A stretch of DNA of 64,000 nt from Methylobacterium sp. (GTDB lineage: Bacteria; Pseudomonadota; Alphaproteobacteria; Rhizobiales; Beijerinckiaceae). Made by a program: the position numbers and the translations under genes. Positions 20,450-31,087 of the stretch are shown in pieces. The notes under the pieces are model-generated. The model worked only from the letters and a program-made list of their open reading frames with translations, was not told the origin of the DNA and did no database searches. Location of the stretch: positions 124,001-188,000 of the forward strand of contig JADCBP010000004.1 of assembly GCA_020253445.1 (NCBI GenBank), read 5' to 3'. Position 1 is the first letter of the stretch; every line of letters begins with the position of its first letter.

Positions 20450-21881
20450 TCAGCGCCCTTCCATAGGCATCGAGCACGCTCTCCTTCATCATCTCGGAAA
20501 GCGTGGGGTGCGGGAAGATGGTGTGCATCAGGTCTTCCTCGGTGGTCTCGAGGTTCATCGCCACCACATAGCCCTGGATGAGCTCGGTCACTTCCGCGCC
20601 CACCATATGCGCACCGAGAAGCTGGCCGGTCTTGGCGTCGAAGATGGTTTTCACGAGGCCGTTATCCTCGCCGAGCGCGATGGCCTTGCCATTCGCCGCA
20701 AACGAGAACCGCCCGACCTTGAGGGTATAGCCGGCCTCCTTGGCTTTGGCTTCGGTGAGGCCCACGCTCGCCACCTGCGGGTGGCAATAGGTGCAGCCCG
20801 GGATCTTGTGCTTGTCCATCGGGTGAACATCGAGGCCCTTGATGTGCTCGATGCAGATCACGCCCTCATGCTCGGCCTTGTGCGCAAGCATCGGCGGTCC
20901 CGCGACATCGCCAATGGCGTAGATGCCCGGCACGTTGGTGCGGCCGTAACCATCGGTGACGACACAACCGCGATCGGTTTTGATACCAAGGGCCTCAAGG
21001 CCGAGGTTCTCGATGTTGCCGACCACGCCCACGGCCGAGATCATCCGCTCGGCCGTGATGGTCTGCTTTGCGCCCTTGTCGTCCTCGATATGGGCCGTGA
21101 CGGAATTCGCGCCCTTCTCGACCTTCGTCACCTTCGTGCTGGTGAGGATCTTCATTCCCTGCTTCTCGAAGGACTTGCGGGCGATGGCGGAGATCTCGGC
21201 ATCCTCCACCGGCATCACCTGCCCCATCACCTCGACGACGGTCACCTCCGCGCCCATCGTGCGGAAGAACGAGGCGAATTCGATGCCGATCGCGCCCGAG
21301 CCCATCACGATGAGGCTCTTCGGCATCATCGGCGGCACCATCGCCTCGAAATAGGTCCAGATCAGCTTGCCATCGGGTTCGAGGCCCGGCAGCACGCGGG
21401 GACGCGCGCCAGTCGCGACGATGATGTGCTTCGCATTGTAGGTGCCCGGGCCCTGCACGCCCTTGGGAACCGGGTTCTGCGGCTGCACGGCGGGCTTTTT
21501 CGTTTCCGAAACAACCACCTCGCCGGGTTTGCTGATCTTAGCCTCGCCCCAGATCACGTCGATCTTGTTCTTCTTCATCAGGAAGCCGACGCCGCCATTG
21601 AGCCGCGCCGACACGCCGCGCGAGCGCTTCACCACATCGGCCGGATCGAAGGTGATGTTCCCCTCGATCCTGAGGCCGTAATCCTTCGCGTGCTTCGCGT
21701 AGTGGTAGATCTCCGCGCTTCTGAGCAGCGCCTTGGTGGGGATGCAGCCCCAGTTGAGGCAGATGCCGCCGAGATGCTCGCGCTCGACGATGGCGATTCT
21801 GAAGCCGAGCTGCGCGGCGCGGATGGCGGCGACATAGCCGCCGGGGCCGGAGCCGACGATGATGACGTCATAAGCGGACAT
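20442..21881 (-). CDS. lpdA: Dihydrolipoyl dehydrogenase (E3)
   Basis: FAD enzyme that reoxidises dihydrolipoamide on the PDH E2 subunit and passes electrons to NAD. It is 479 residues: FAD-binding GSGPGGYVAAIRAAQLG at the N-terminus, the redox-active disulfide in GGICLNWGCIPTKALL near residue 42, an NAD-binding MGSGAIGIEFASFF near residue 195, a second FAD contact YAIGDVAGPPMLAHKA, and the C-terminal dimer interface with the catalytic His-Glu in HPTLSEMMKE. It follows the PDH genes on the same strand, so it is assigned to this complex. Confidence 0.96.
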   Translation of the reverse strand: MSAYDVIIVGSGPGGYVAAIRAAQLGFRIAIVEREHLGGICLNWGCIPTKALLRSAEIYHYAKHAKDYGLRIEGNITFDPADVVKRSRGVSARLNGGVGFLMKKNKIDVIWGEAKISKPGEVVVSETKKPAVQPQNPVPKGVQGPGTYNAKHIIVATGARPRVLPGLEPDGKLIWTYFEAMVPPMMPKSLIVMGSGAIGIEFASFFRTMGAEVTVVEVMGQVMPVEDAEISAIARKSFEKQGMKILTSTKVTKVEKGANSVTAHIEDDKGAKQTITAERMISAVGVVGNIENLGLEALGIKTDRGCVVTDGYGRTNVPGIYAIGDVAGPPMLAHKAEHEGVICIEHIKGLDVHPMDKHKIPGCTYCHPQVASVGLTEAKAKEAGYTLKVGRFSFAANGKAIALGEDNGLVKTIFDAKTGQLLGAHMVGAEVTELIQGYVVAMNLETTEEDLMHTIFPHPTLSEMMKESVLDAYGRALNA

Positions 21882-21921
21882 GGCCTTCTTCCTTTCGTTC
21901 GGGCCATGTCCGCGCGCCGTT

Positions 21922-22161
21922 TCAGGCAGCGACGAGCATGGCGTAGATCTCGTCTTTCAGTTTCATGCGCTGCTTGCGCAGCTGGTCCATCGAGAGATCA
22001 TCCATCGGCTCCACATGCGTCTCGGCGCGATGCACGGCCCGGTTGATCTCGTGATATTTTTCCGCGAGCTTCGCGAAATGCGCGTTGCCGGTCTTCAGCG
22101 CCGTCATTTTGGAAGCGAATTCGGGGAATTCCTCGTGCAGTTCATGCGGGGTGTTGCTCAT
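21922..22161 (-). CDS. YdcH family protein (DUF465)
   Basis: 79-residue helical protein of the YdcH/DUF465 family, with the usual pattern of an N-terminal ELHEEFPEFASKMTALK helix and a second helix ending in LRKQRMKLKDEIYAML. The family's function is unknown; many members lie near central-metabolism genes. It sits between pdhC and lpdA and reads in the same direction. No signal peptide or membrane segment is seen. Confidence 0.85.
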   Translation of the reverse strand: MSNTPHELHEEFPEFASKMTALKTGNAHFAKLAEKYHEINRAVHRAETHVEPMDDLSMDQLRKQRMKLKDEIYAMLVAA

Positions 22162-22229
22162 CCCATCCTCCTTGGCATTGGGGGTGAAACAAGCCTGAAC
22201 GTTACGCCCCTGTTCCTCCTTGATCGCGG

Positions 22230-22431
22230 TCAAAGGCCAAGAAGATCGCGGATGCCCGGCGCCAGCGCCCGCCCGATGGCGGCGGTGTTCTCGGCATCGA
22301 GATGCGCCGCCCTCGATCGCGAGCGGCCAAGCGACCGTGCTCACATCGAAGAAGCCGCTGCCGAGTTCCGTCGAAGGCCGGCCGTCGACACCGGCTATCC
22401 GCACGCGAACCGGCTCCCGCTTTGCCTGAAC
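22230..22431 (-). pseudogene. C-terminal remnant of an SGNH/GDSL arylesterase, frameshifted
   Basis: The pdhC-to-YdcH gap on the minus strand reads, in one frame, ...RPSTELGSGFFDVSTVAW and, after a frame change, AAHLDAENTAAIGRALAP and IRDLLGL then stop at 22230. Together this matches the C-terminal end of SGNH/GDSL arylesterases (FFDxGTV..., then a DGxHLDAENT block and an ALAPxIRxLL helix). The Asp of the catalytic Asp-His pair is lost, the frame is broken and the first two thirds of the gene are missing. An intact arylesterase gene occupies this place between pdhC and lpdA in other Rhizobiales such as Sinorhizobium, as I recall the synteny. Confidence 0.72.
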
Positions 22432-22442
22432 ATGTTACGCCC

Positions 22443-23777
22443 TCAAACCAGCATCCCCATCGGGTTTTCGATATAGCCCTTGAAGGCGGCCATGAGTTCC
22501 GCACCCAACGCGCCATCCACCGCGCGATGGTCTGTGGAGAGGGTGACGGACATCACCGTCGCAATCGCCAGCTGGCCGTTCTTCACCACCGGGCGCTGCT
22601 CACCCGCGCCCACCGCGAGGATGGTGGCATGCGGCGGGTTCACGATGGCCGCGAAATCCTTCACCCCGAACATGCCGAGGTTGGAAACCGCCGTGGTGCC
22701 GCCCTGATATTCCTCGGGTTTGAGCTTGCGGGCCTTCGCACGCGCCGCGAGATCCTTCATCTCGTTGGAGATGGCGGAGAGGGTCTTGTGGCAGGCATCG
22801 CGGATGACCGGCGTGATGAGCCCGCCGGGGATGGATACCGCCACGCCGATATCGGCATGCTTGTGCTTCAGCATGGCGCTGTCGGTCCAGGAGACATTGG
22901 CATCCGGCACGGCCTTCAGCGCCATCGCCATGGCCTTGATGACCATGTCGTTGACCGAGAGCTTGTAGGCGGGCTTGCCGTCCTTCACCGGGGCGGCCTT
23001 GTTGATCTGTTCGCGCAGGGCCAGCAGCGCATCGAGCTCGCAATCCACCGTCACATAGAAATGCGGAACCGTCTGCTTCGATTCCAAGAGGCGACGCGCG
23101 ATTGTTTTGCGCATGTTGTCATGCGGCACTTCCTCGTAGGAGCCTTCCGCGAAGAGCTTCTTGACCGAATCCGCCGAGGGGCCGGAGGCCATTGCTGCCG
23201 GGGCCGGAGCGGGCGCCGCTGCACCCGGCATCGGGATGATCCTGGCGCCGCCAGGCGAGCCTGCGCCAGCCTTCGCGGCCTCGACATCGGCCATCACCAC
23301 GCGGCCATGCGGGCCGGAGCCCTTCACGGCGGCAAGATCGATGCCCGCTTGCCTGGCGATGCGCCTGGCGAGCGGCGACGCGAAGACGCGCGAACCGGAA
23401 GCGGCCGGCGCGGACGCCGCTACAGGAGCGGGCGCAGCAGCCGAAGCCGCCGCCACAGGAACCGGTGCAGCTGCCGCAGGAACCGGTGCAGCTGCCGCCG
23501 CCCCGCCCCCCACCGCGACAGCCTTCGCATCCTCGCCCTCGCCTGCGATGAGCGCGATGAGCTGGTTCACCGGCACATCCTGCGAGCCCGCCGGAACGAC
23601 GATCTTCGCGAGGATTCCTTCATCGACCGCTTCGACTTCCATCGTGGCCTTGTCGGTCTCGATCTCGGCGATGACATCGCCGGATTTGATCGGATCGCCC
23701 TCTTTTTTCAGCCACTTGGCGAGGTTGCCCTTTTCCATCGTGGGCGAGAGGGCGGGCATCAGGATGTTGATGGGCAT
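22443..23777 (-). CDS. pdhC: Pyruvate dehydrogenase E2, dihydrolipoamide acetyltransferase
   Basis: Core subunit of the PDH complex; transfers acetyl groups from lipoamide to CoA. It is 444 residues: a lipoyl domain with the lipoylated Lys in [15 protein letters not shown] (residues 1-80), an Ala/Pro linker (about 85-145) whose DNA contains an 18-bp tandem repeat, a peripheral-subunit-binding domain ([20 protein letters not shown], about 150-185), a second linker, and the catalytic domain ending in the active-site [15 protein letters not shown]. It lies 24 bases downstream of pdhB. Confidence 0.97.
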   Translation of the reverse strand: MPINILMPALSPTMEKGNLAKWLKKEGDPIKSGDVIAEIETDKATMEVEAVDEGILAKIVVPAGSQDVPVNQLIALIAGEGEDAKAVAVGGGAAAAAPVPAAAAPVPVAAASAAAPAPVAASAPAASGSRVFASPLARRIARQAGIDLAAVKGSGPHGRVVMADVEAAKAGAGSPGGARIIPMPGAAAPAPAPAAMASGPSADSVKKLFAEGSYEEVPHDNMRKTIARRLLESKQTVPHFYVTVDCELDALLALREQINKAAPVKDGKPAYKLSVNDMVIKAMAMALKAVPDANVSWTDSAMLKHKHADIGVAVSIPGGLITPVIRDACHKTLSAISNEMKDLAARAKARKLKPEEYQGGTTAVSNLGMFGVKDFAAIVNPPHATILAVGAGEQRPVVKNGQLAIATVMSVTLSTDHRAVDGALGAELMAAFKGYIENPMGMLV

Positions 23778-23801
23778 GGTGTTTCTCCCCGATCCTGATG
23801 C

Positions 23802-25193
23802 TTAGCGATACAACACGGCTTTCGCCGCCGCGACGACCTCGCCGACATTCGGAAGCGCCAGCTTCTCGAGGTTCGCGGCATAGGGCATCGGCACGTCCTT
23901 GCCGGTGACGCGGATGACCGGCGCATCGAGGTAATCGAAGGCCTCTTCCATGATGCGCATGCCGATTTCGCTGGTGACGCCCGATTGCGGCCAGCCCTCT
24001 TCGATGGCGACGCAGCGGTTGGTCTTCTGGATGGAGCGGATGACCGTCGCGATATCCATCGGGCGGATGGTGCGCAGATCGATGACTTCCGCCTCGATGC
24101 CTTCGCCGGCCAGCGCATCCGCCGCCTTCATGGTGTAGGTCATGCCGATGCCGAAGGAGACGAGCGTCACATGCTTGCCCATGCGGGCGACGCGGGCCTT
24201 GCCGATCGGCAGCAGCCAGTCATCCACCTTCGGCACGTCGAAGGACTGGCCGTAGAGGATCTCGTTCTCGAGGAAGATGATCGGGTTCTCGTCGCGGATC
24301 GCGGCCTTCAGCAGGCCCTTCGCATCCGCCGCCGTGTAGGGCTGGATGACCTTCAGGCCGGGGATCTGCGAATACCAGGCCGCGTAATCCTGGCTGTGCT
24401 GGGCCGCGACGCGCGCCGCAGCCCCGTTGGGCCCGCGGAACACGATGGGGCAGCCCAGCTGGCCGCCGGACATGTAGAGCGTCTTCGCGGCCGAGTTGAT
24501 GATATGGTCGATGGCCTGCATCGCGAAGTTGAAGGTCATGAACTCGACGATTGGCCTGAGGCCCGTCATCGCCGCGCCGACGCCGACGCCCGCGAAGCCG
24601 TGCTCGGTGATCGGGGTGTCGATCACGCGCCGCGCGCCGAATTCCTGCAGCAGGCCTTGCGTCACCTTGTAGGCGCCCTGATATTCCGCAACTTCCTCGC
24701 CCATGACGAAGACCTTGTCATCGCGGCGCATTTCCTCGGCCATGGCGTCGCGGAGCGCCTCGCGCACGGTCATCTTCACCATCTCGGCGCCGGCGGGCAA
24801 TTCCGTGCCGGCGTCATAGGCCGGGATTTCGGTTCTGGGTGCAGCAGGAACCGTGGGGGCAACCGCCGCAGCGGGGGCAGCCACAGGAGCCGGGGCCGAA
24901 GCGGCCGTGGCGGCAGCAGCCGGGGCAGAGCCCGCAGCGCCCGCATCCTCACCTTCAGCGGCGATCACAGCGATCCTGGTATTGACCGCGACATTCTCGG
25001 TGCCGTTCGGCACAAGGATCTTCGCGAGAATGCCTTCGTCGACCGCTTCCACTTCCATCGTGGCCTTGTCGGTCTCGATTTCGGCGATCACATCGCCGGA
25101 TTTGATCTTGTCGCCCTCTTTTTTCAGCCATTTGGCGAGGGTTCCGCTCTCCATCGTGGGCGAGAGCGCGGGCATGAGAATGTCGATCGGCAT
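23802..25193 (-). CDS. pdhB: Pyruvate dehydrogenase E1 beta with N-terminal lipoyl domain
   Basis: Beta subunit of the thiamine-diphosphate E1 that decarboxylates pyruvate. It is 463 residues: an N-terminal lipoyl domain (residues 1-80, [15 protein letters not shown]) nearly identical to that of PdhC, an Ala/Pro-rich linker (about 85-135), then the transketolase-like core beginning [15 protein letters not shown] with [12 protein letters not shown], and a C-terminal domain. The extra lipoyl domain on E1 beta is a known alphaproteobacterial trait. The start [15 protein letters not shown] at 25193 is set by homology. The AAGGA ribosome-binding site overlaps the stop codon of the orphan gene upstream. 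Confidence 0.96.
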   Translation of the reverse strand: MPIDILMPALSPTMESGTLAKWLKKEGDKIKSGDVIAEIETDKATMEVEAVDEGILAKILVPNGTENVAVNTRIAVIAAEGEDAGAAGSAPAAAATAASAPAPVAAPAAAVAPTVPAAPRTEIPAYDAGTELPAGAEMVKMTVREALRDAMAEEMRRDDKVFVMGEEVAEYQGAYKVTQGLLQEFGARRVIDTPITEHGFAGVGVGAAMTGLRPIVEFMTFNFAMQAIDHIINSAAKTLYMSGGQLGCPIVFRGPNGAAARVAAQHSQDYAAWYSQIPGLKVIQPYTAADAKGLLKAAIRDENPIIFLENEILYGQSFDVPKVDDWLLPIGKARVARMGKHVTLVSFGIGMTYTMKAADALAGEGIEAEVIDLRTIRPMDIATVIRSIQKTNRCVAIEEGWPQSGVTSEIGMRIMEEAFDYLDAPVIRVTGKDVPMPYAANLEKLALPNVGEVVAAAKAVLYR

Positions 25194-25201
25194 GGGGTTC
25201 C

Positions 25202-25963
25202 TTAGGAATTTTCTTCGCCAGTCGGGACTATAAATTCGAGCCCAACGAACTTGCTGACTGCTTGGATTTGTTCTGGCGGGAGCCAGAGTATACAAATTGA
25301 TCCGCCATCGCCGGAATAACCAAACCGGCTCTTAACACCTGGAGGACAGTTCCTATTCAAGGAACCGAATATCGATTCATCGAAGTCCTTCCAGTGTCGG
25401 AACTGTATCTCAGCCTTATGATTTTCTGACGAAATATAAAGTGTTGATCTCGCCATATTGCCTGGACGCACCAACATAAAATTGACGATATCAATTTCAC
25501 TTAAAGGCCAATCACTTCCTGTAATGGTAAATATCTGAGAAATTAACTCGTAAAATTGTTCTTCTTCTATTACATCATAGCAATGGTCGCCAATGGCAAT
25601 CGCGTTCACAAACGGATAGTATTTAGAGAGCTCCGCCATACCCCAGAGAACGTTCAGTTCCGGGTATGGGGAGAACATCTTGAACCGATTTTGGGTTTCG
25701 TCTACATCATGAAAGCCTATACTGTTCTCAAAAATCCGCAGAATTGACGCGGTATAGGCGGTCAAATCAAATTCAGCGCCAGCATTGATCTTCAGTCCTA
25801 GCACTTCAAGTTGAGCGACTGTGGATTTCACAAATTCTACTTCGGTTGCATTCGGTACAATCTCGCTTTCCTCTTGATCGAAATCTGCAGCAAACGTGGG
25901 GGCGATCGCACCTGCGCCGCCGGTACCCCCGTTACCAAACAATGATTTCAGCCATCCGAACAT
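25202..25963 (-). CDS. AT-rich orphan gene between pdhA and pdhB
   Basis: 253-residue protein that I do not recognise. The N-terminus ([13 protein letters not shown]) could form a short amphipathic helix and is followed by a Gly/Ala and acidic linker (residues 10-40). The rest looks like a mixed alpha/beta globular domain rich in Phe, Ile and Tyr, with [20 protein letters not shown] near residue 220. No signal peptide, Walker motif or catalytic signature is seen. The DNA is markedly AT-rich compared with both neighbours, which suggests recent acquisition. It starts 9 bases after the pdhA stop with a GAGG site and ends 8 bases before pdhB, so it is translated within the PDH operon. An immunity- or effector-type protein is possible but not shown. 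Confidence 0.8.
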   Translation of the reverse strand: MFGWLKSLFGNGGTGGAGAIAPTFAADFDQEESEIVPNATEVEFVKSTVAQLEVLGLKINAGAEFDLTAYTASILRIFENSIGFHDVDETQNRFKMFSPYPELNVLWGMAELSKYYPFVNAIAIGDHCYDVIEEEQFYELISQIFTITGSDWPLSEIDIVNFMLVRPGNMARSTLYISSENHKAEIQFRHWKDFDESIFGSLNRNCPPGVKSRFGYSGDGGSICILWLPPEQIQAVSKFVGLEFIVPTGEENS

Positions 25964-25972
25964 CAGCCGGCC

Positions 25973-27040
25973 TCACAGCAAGATATCCGTCCAGAGCTCG
26001 GAGACATCCGGCTCGGGATCGACGGTCGCGAATTCCGCACTTTCATTCACGATCTTGCGGATCTCGGCATCGATGGCCTTGATCTCGTCCTCGGAAACCT
26101 TGTGCTTGCCGAGAAGTCGCGCACGCACCTGCTCGATCGGGTCGTGCTCGTTCTTCATCTTCTCCACCTCGTCCTTCGAGCGATATTTCGCCGGGTCGGA
26201 CATGGAGTGCCCACGATAGCGGTAGGTCTGCATCTCGAGGATATACGGCCCCTTGCCGGAGCGGGCATGCGCGATGGCGCGCGCTCCCGCCTCGCGCACG
26301 GCCTGAACATCCATGCCATCCACCTGCTCGCCGGGAATGTTGAAGGAGACGCCGCGCTTCGAAAAATCCTGCTGCGCGGAGGCGCGGCTCACCGCCGTGC
26401 CCATCGCGTAGCGGTTGTTCTCGATGATGTAGACCACCGGCAGGCTCCAGAGCTCCGCCATGTTGAAGCTCTCGTAGACCTGGCCCTGGTTCGCGGCGCC
26501 GTCACCAAAATAGGCGAGGCTCACATTTCCGTTCGAGGTATAGCGGTTCGCAAACGCGAGGCCCGTGCCGAGTGCGACCTGCGCGCCGACAATGCCATGG
26601 CCGCCATAGAAATGTTTCTCGCGGCTGAACATGTGCATCGAGCCACCCTTGCCGCGCGAGTAACCGCCCTTCCGGCCCGTCAGCTCGGCCATGACTCCAT
26701 TGGCTTCCATGCCGCAGGCGAGCATATGCCCATGATCGCGGTAGCCAGTGATGACCTGATCGCCCGCAATGGTCGCCATCTGCATGCCGACCACCACGGC
26801 CTCCTGGCCGATATAGAGGTGGCAGAAGCCGCCGATGAGGCCCATTCCATAGAGCTGGCCGGCCTTCTCCTCGAAGCGGCGGATCAGCAACATGTCGCGA
26901 TAGGCGCGGAGATCTTCGTCCTTCGTGAAGGGCTTAGGGCCGGTGGCACGTTTCGCCGTCGTGACTTTTGCCGCTTTCTTCGCCGGAGCAGGCGCGCCTT
27001 TGGTGGCGTTGCCCGCGATCTGGGCTCCGTTGCTTGCCAT
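25973..27040 (-). CDS. pdhA: Pyruvate dehydrogenase E1 alpha
   Basis: Alpha subunit of the thiamine-diphosphate E1 component. It is 355 residues. An Ala/Lys-rich N-terminal stretch (APAKKAAKVTTAKRATG) precedes the catalytic core; the ThDP motif runs from GDGAANQGQVYESFNMA to IENN near residues 185-215, and the phosphorylation-loop equivalent TYRYRGHSMSDPAKYRSKDE lies near residue 290. The ATG at 27040 has GAGGGGAG just upstream; the frame extends further upstream without homology. It is the first gene of the PDH operon, with a candidate operator about 210 bp upstream. Confidence 0.96.
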   Translation of the reverse strand: MASNGAQIAGNATKGAPAPAKKAAKVTTAKRATGPKPFTKDEDLRAYRDMLLIRRFEEKAGQLYGMGLIGGFCHLYIGQEAVVVGMQMATIAGDQVITGYRDHGHMLACGMEANGVMAELTGRKGGYSRGKGGSMHMFSREKHFYGGHGIVGAQVALGTGLAFANRYTSNGNVSLAYFGDGAANQGQVYESFNMAELWSLPVVYIIENNRYAMGTAVSRASAQQDFSKRGVSFNIPGEQVDGMDVQAVREAGARAIAHARSGKGPYILEMQTYRYRGHSMSDPAKYRSKDEVEKMKNEHDPIEQVRARLLGKHKVSEDEIKAIDAEIRKIVNESAEFATVDPEPDVSELWTDILL

Positions 27041-27251
27041 CTTCTCCCCTCGCATCCTCTCCCCGCCTGGGCGGGGCTGGTGACGTTTCGCTTCCCTCGA
27101 AGCTTCGGCGCCGATCTTGCGAGCCGGACGACCTGCCTCGAATTGCCTAATTGAGCAGAAGCCTAGTGCCACAAACGGGCGAGCGCCAGAAGCTTTTCGC
27201 AAGAAAGAGACCTATGCCATCTGCGCATGGGATGTCACGAAACGGCCGCTT

Positions 27252-27266
27252 TTGTGCGATGCACAA
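27252..27266. promoter_or_regulatory. Palindromic operator upstream of pdhA, PhaR-like
   Basis: TTGTGC-GAT-GCACAA is a perfect 6-bp inverted repeat with a 3-base centre, about 212 bp upstream of the pdhA ATG and 63 bp past the end of ftsB. On both strands it fits TGCRNYGCASMA, the PhaR consensus that I recall from Bradyrhizobium work on polyhydroxybutyrate control. The remaining 288-bp ftsB-pdhA gap must also contain the pdhA promoter, which I could not place with confidence. Confidence 0.5.
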
Positions 27267-27328
27267 TGAGCGGGAGCTGAAAACCCGGCCCAGCCCTGCG
27301 TCTGGCGCATGGCCGATCCGGCGAGCCT

Positions 27329-27643
27329 CTATCTATCGAGGAGGATGACCACGTCGCTGCGGTGCACGAGGTTCAGCATGGCGCGATTGCGTTCGTCGAT
27401 CAGGTCGCGATCCACCTTCTGGTTCGAAAGCTGGCTCACCCGACGCTCCCAGGCCTGTTTTTCGGCCCGGAGATCGGCGATTTCCCGCGTGATCTCCTCG
27501 GTGCGGATCTTGGCCTCGCGCTTGGCCGCAAGCCCGCGATCGCCGGTCTGGGCGGAATGCAGGAAGTAGGCGCTCGCGCTCCAGGCCAGGCTGTGAAAAG
27601 CCACGAGAGCAAGGATGCGGCGGCGGCGGGTATGGACGATCAT
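27329..27643 (-). CDS. ftsB: Septum formation initiator, FtsB/DivIC family
   Basis: 104-residue single-pass membrane protein of the divisome. A membrane segment lies at about residues 9-28 (ILALVAFHSLAWSASAYFL) after an Arg-rich cytoplasmic start, and a coiled coil follows at about 40-80 (REAKIRTEEITREIADLRAE and on). The family usually lies between eno and pdhA in alphaproteobacteria; here two extra genes separate it from eno. Partners would be FtsL and FtsQ, not encoded in the window. Confidence 0.85.
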   Translation of the reverse strand: MIVHTRRRRILALVAFHSLAWSASAYFLHSAQTGDRGLAAKREAKIRTEEITREIADLRAEKQAWERRVSQLSNQKVDRDLIDERNRAMLNLVHRSDVVILLDR

Positions 27644-27768
27644 GCCCCGATGATCGCCGATCAGCGTTAAGGAAGGGTTGGTGGCTACGCTTGCGCCTGC
27701 GCGCCGTTCCGCTTAGGAAGCCGCACCATCAATTCGTTTGATCTGCGACTTGGGAGCAGGAGCGCGGC

Positions 27769-28542
27769 ATGACCATTCCTTCGACAGGACAGAAGACCGG
27801 ATCGGGCGGGTTGCTGGGCCTTTTCCGGCGTCGTCGCAGCTTCCGCCCGCTCTACGCGTCAGACGGGCTTGGCGTGAAGCACAAGAACATCTCCTTCCTG
27901 AGCGACCCGGTCTTCGAGAAGGCCTGGGCGGCCGTGGTGAAGGCGAACGAGCCGCATTGGCCGGAAGTGCCGGATATCCGCTGGCGGGCGCATGTCTGTG
28001 TTTGGGCCGCGAAAAGTGCGCTGCAGCTTCAGGGCAATTTTGTCGAACTTGGCGTGCATACCGGCATATTCTCTTCGATGATCTGCCGCTGCACCGATTT
28101 CGCGAAGCACGCGGATCGCCGCTTCTTCCTGTTCGACACGTTCGCCGGCATTCCCGGCAAGGGCGCCTCGGAGGCCGAATCCGCCGAGATCGCCCGGCGC
28201 AACGCCGTGATGTACCACCGCGATGTCTACGCGTTCACGAAGGCCGTCTTCGCAGATGTGCCGAATGCCGAACTCGTGAAGGGCATACTTCCGCAATCGC
28301 TGGAGGGCATTGAAACCGGGCCGATCGCCTATCTCTCGATCGATCTGAACCATGCCGGCGCCGAGATCTCGTCGGCTGAAATCCTCTGGCCGCGTCTCGT
28401 TCCCGGCGCGGTGATCGTGCTCGATGATTACGCTTTCGCCGGCCACGAGGAACAATATCGCGCCTGGAACGCCTTCGCGGCCAGGCAGGGCCTCTCCATC
28501 CTCACCCTGCCCACGGGACAGGGCATGTTGATCAAGCGCTGA
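27769..28542 (+). CDS. TylF/MycF-type class I methyltransferase
   Basis: 257-residue SAM-dependent methyltransferase of the TylF/MycF family. The SAM-binding region is NFVELGVHTGIFSSMICR near residue 90, followed by RRFFLFDTFAGIPGKGASE, LSIDLNHAGAE and VIVLDDYAF, the metal-binding aspartates usual in this family. Relatives methylate sugars on macrolides or surface polysaccharides, but the substrate here is unknown. AGGAG lies upstream of the ATG. It is the only plus-strand gene between eno and pdhA and converges with the DMT transporter, with three bases between the stop codons. Confidence 0.82.
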   Translation: MTIPSTGQKTGSGGLLGLFRRRRSFRPLYASDGLGVKHKNISFLSDPVFEKAWAAVVKANEPHWPEVPDIRWRAHVCVWAAKSALQLQGNFVELGVHTGIFSSMICRCTDFAKHADRRFFLFDTFAGIPGKGASEAESAEIARRNAVMYHRDVYAFTKAVFADVPNAELVKGILPQSLEGIETGPIAYLSIDLNHAGAEISSAEILWPRLVPGAVIVLDDYAFAGHEEQYRAWNAFAARQGLSILTLPTGQGMLIKR

Positions 28543-28545
28543 GCG

Positions 28546-29424
28546 TCACCGCCTGCTCGTCACCGCGAGGCCAGAGACAATCAGCGCAATTCCCGCCCAT
28601 TGGACCGGGCCCGGCCATTCGGCCAGCAGCGGAATGGCGGAGATTGTGCCGATGACCGGGATGAGCGGCGGGAACCTGCCCGATTCGGCGGCACCCACGA
28701 GCTTCACCGCATGTCCCCACATCCAGAGGCCGATGATCATGTTCAGCACGCCCTGATTGAAGCCGTGAAAAAAAACTGCGCCGATCGGCAGGGCGAGCAA
28801 CCGTTCCGCGCCGTTGAAGAGATACCACGGCCAGAAGACGAGCGCGGAGAGCACGGCCAGCACGGATGTCGCGCGCAGAGCATCCACCTTCCACAATTGC
28901 AGCAGCAGCGGATAGCCTCCCCAGAGCAGGCCCACGCCGAAGAAACAGAGATCACCCAGCAGCACATTGCGCGCGCCGGAGGTTGTCGCTGCGAGCGCAA
29001 TCAGTGCGAGGCCACCCAGAACAACCCCGATTCCCAGCCAGCCCCGCCGGCCGGGATCCGCCCCGAAAATGAGCCAGCCCCCCACCGCGCCGATCACCGT
29101 GACGGTGCCGGGGCCGATGGAAGCGCCGTGCGCGGCCGGCGAGAGCGAAAGCCCCTGCATCATCAGGAGCGTCATCGGCAGACCGGAGGAGAGGGTGAGG
29201 ATCAGCCCCCTGCCCCAGCCGATGCCGGCACAATCGCGCAAGCCACCGGCCTTCAGAAACAATGGAAAAAGCAGGACGGCCGCCACGCCGAAGCGCAGGG
29301 CCGTCATGTCGAGGACGGTGAAGCCGTTCAGCACCGCATGGCGCGAGATGGCGAAGTTGGTGCCATAGATCGACACGGCACCGAGCATCGCCAAGGCCGC
29401 GAGGGCGCGCGGGCTGAGGGTCAT
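28546..29424 (-). CDS. DMT superfamily (EamA) transporter
   Basis: 292-residue inner-membrane protein with about ten hydrophobic segments in two EamA repeats, starting ALAALAMLGAVSIYGTNFAIS and ending GPVQWAGIALIVSGLAV. The substrate cannot be told from sequence; relatives export amino acids or metabolites. The start MTLSPRAL at 29424 lies five bases from the eno stop, so it is likely translated from the eno transcript. The longer open frame overlaps eno and has no homology. Confidence 0.85.
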   Translation of the reverse strand: MTLSPRALAALAMLGAVSIYGTNFAISRHAVLNGFTVLDMTALRFGVAAVLLFPLFLKAGGLRDCAGIGWGRGLILTLSSGLPMTLLMMQGLSLSPAAHGASIGPGTVTVIGAVGGWLIFGADPGRRGWLGIGVVLGGLALIALAATTSGARNVLLGDLCFFGVGLLWGGYPLLLQLWKVDALRATSVLAVLSALVFWPWYLFNGAERLLALPIGAVFFHGFNQGVLNMIIGLWMWGHAVKLVGAAESGRFPPLIPVIGTISAIPLLAEWPGPVQWAGIALIVSGLAVTSRR

Positions 29425-29429
29425 GGCGC

Positions 29430-31087
<1,658 letters not shown>

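Noticed and set aside
20214-22046. A 610-codon open frame on the plus strand
   Set aside because: It is antisense to lpdA and its neighbour, with the same His/Arg-rich shadow composition.
22202-22516. A 104-codon minus-strand frame over the end of pdhC
   Set aside because: It mixes out-of-frame pdhC with arylesterase remnant sequence; no coherent protein results.
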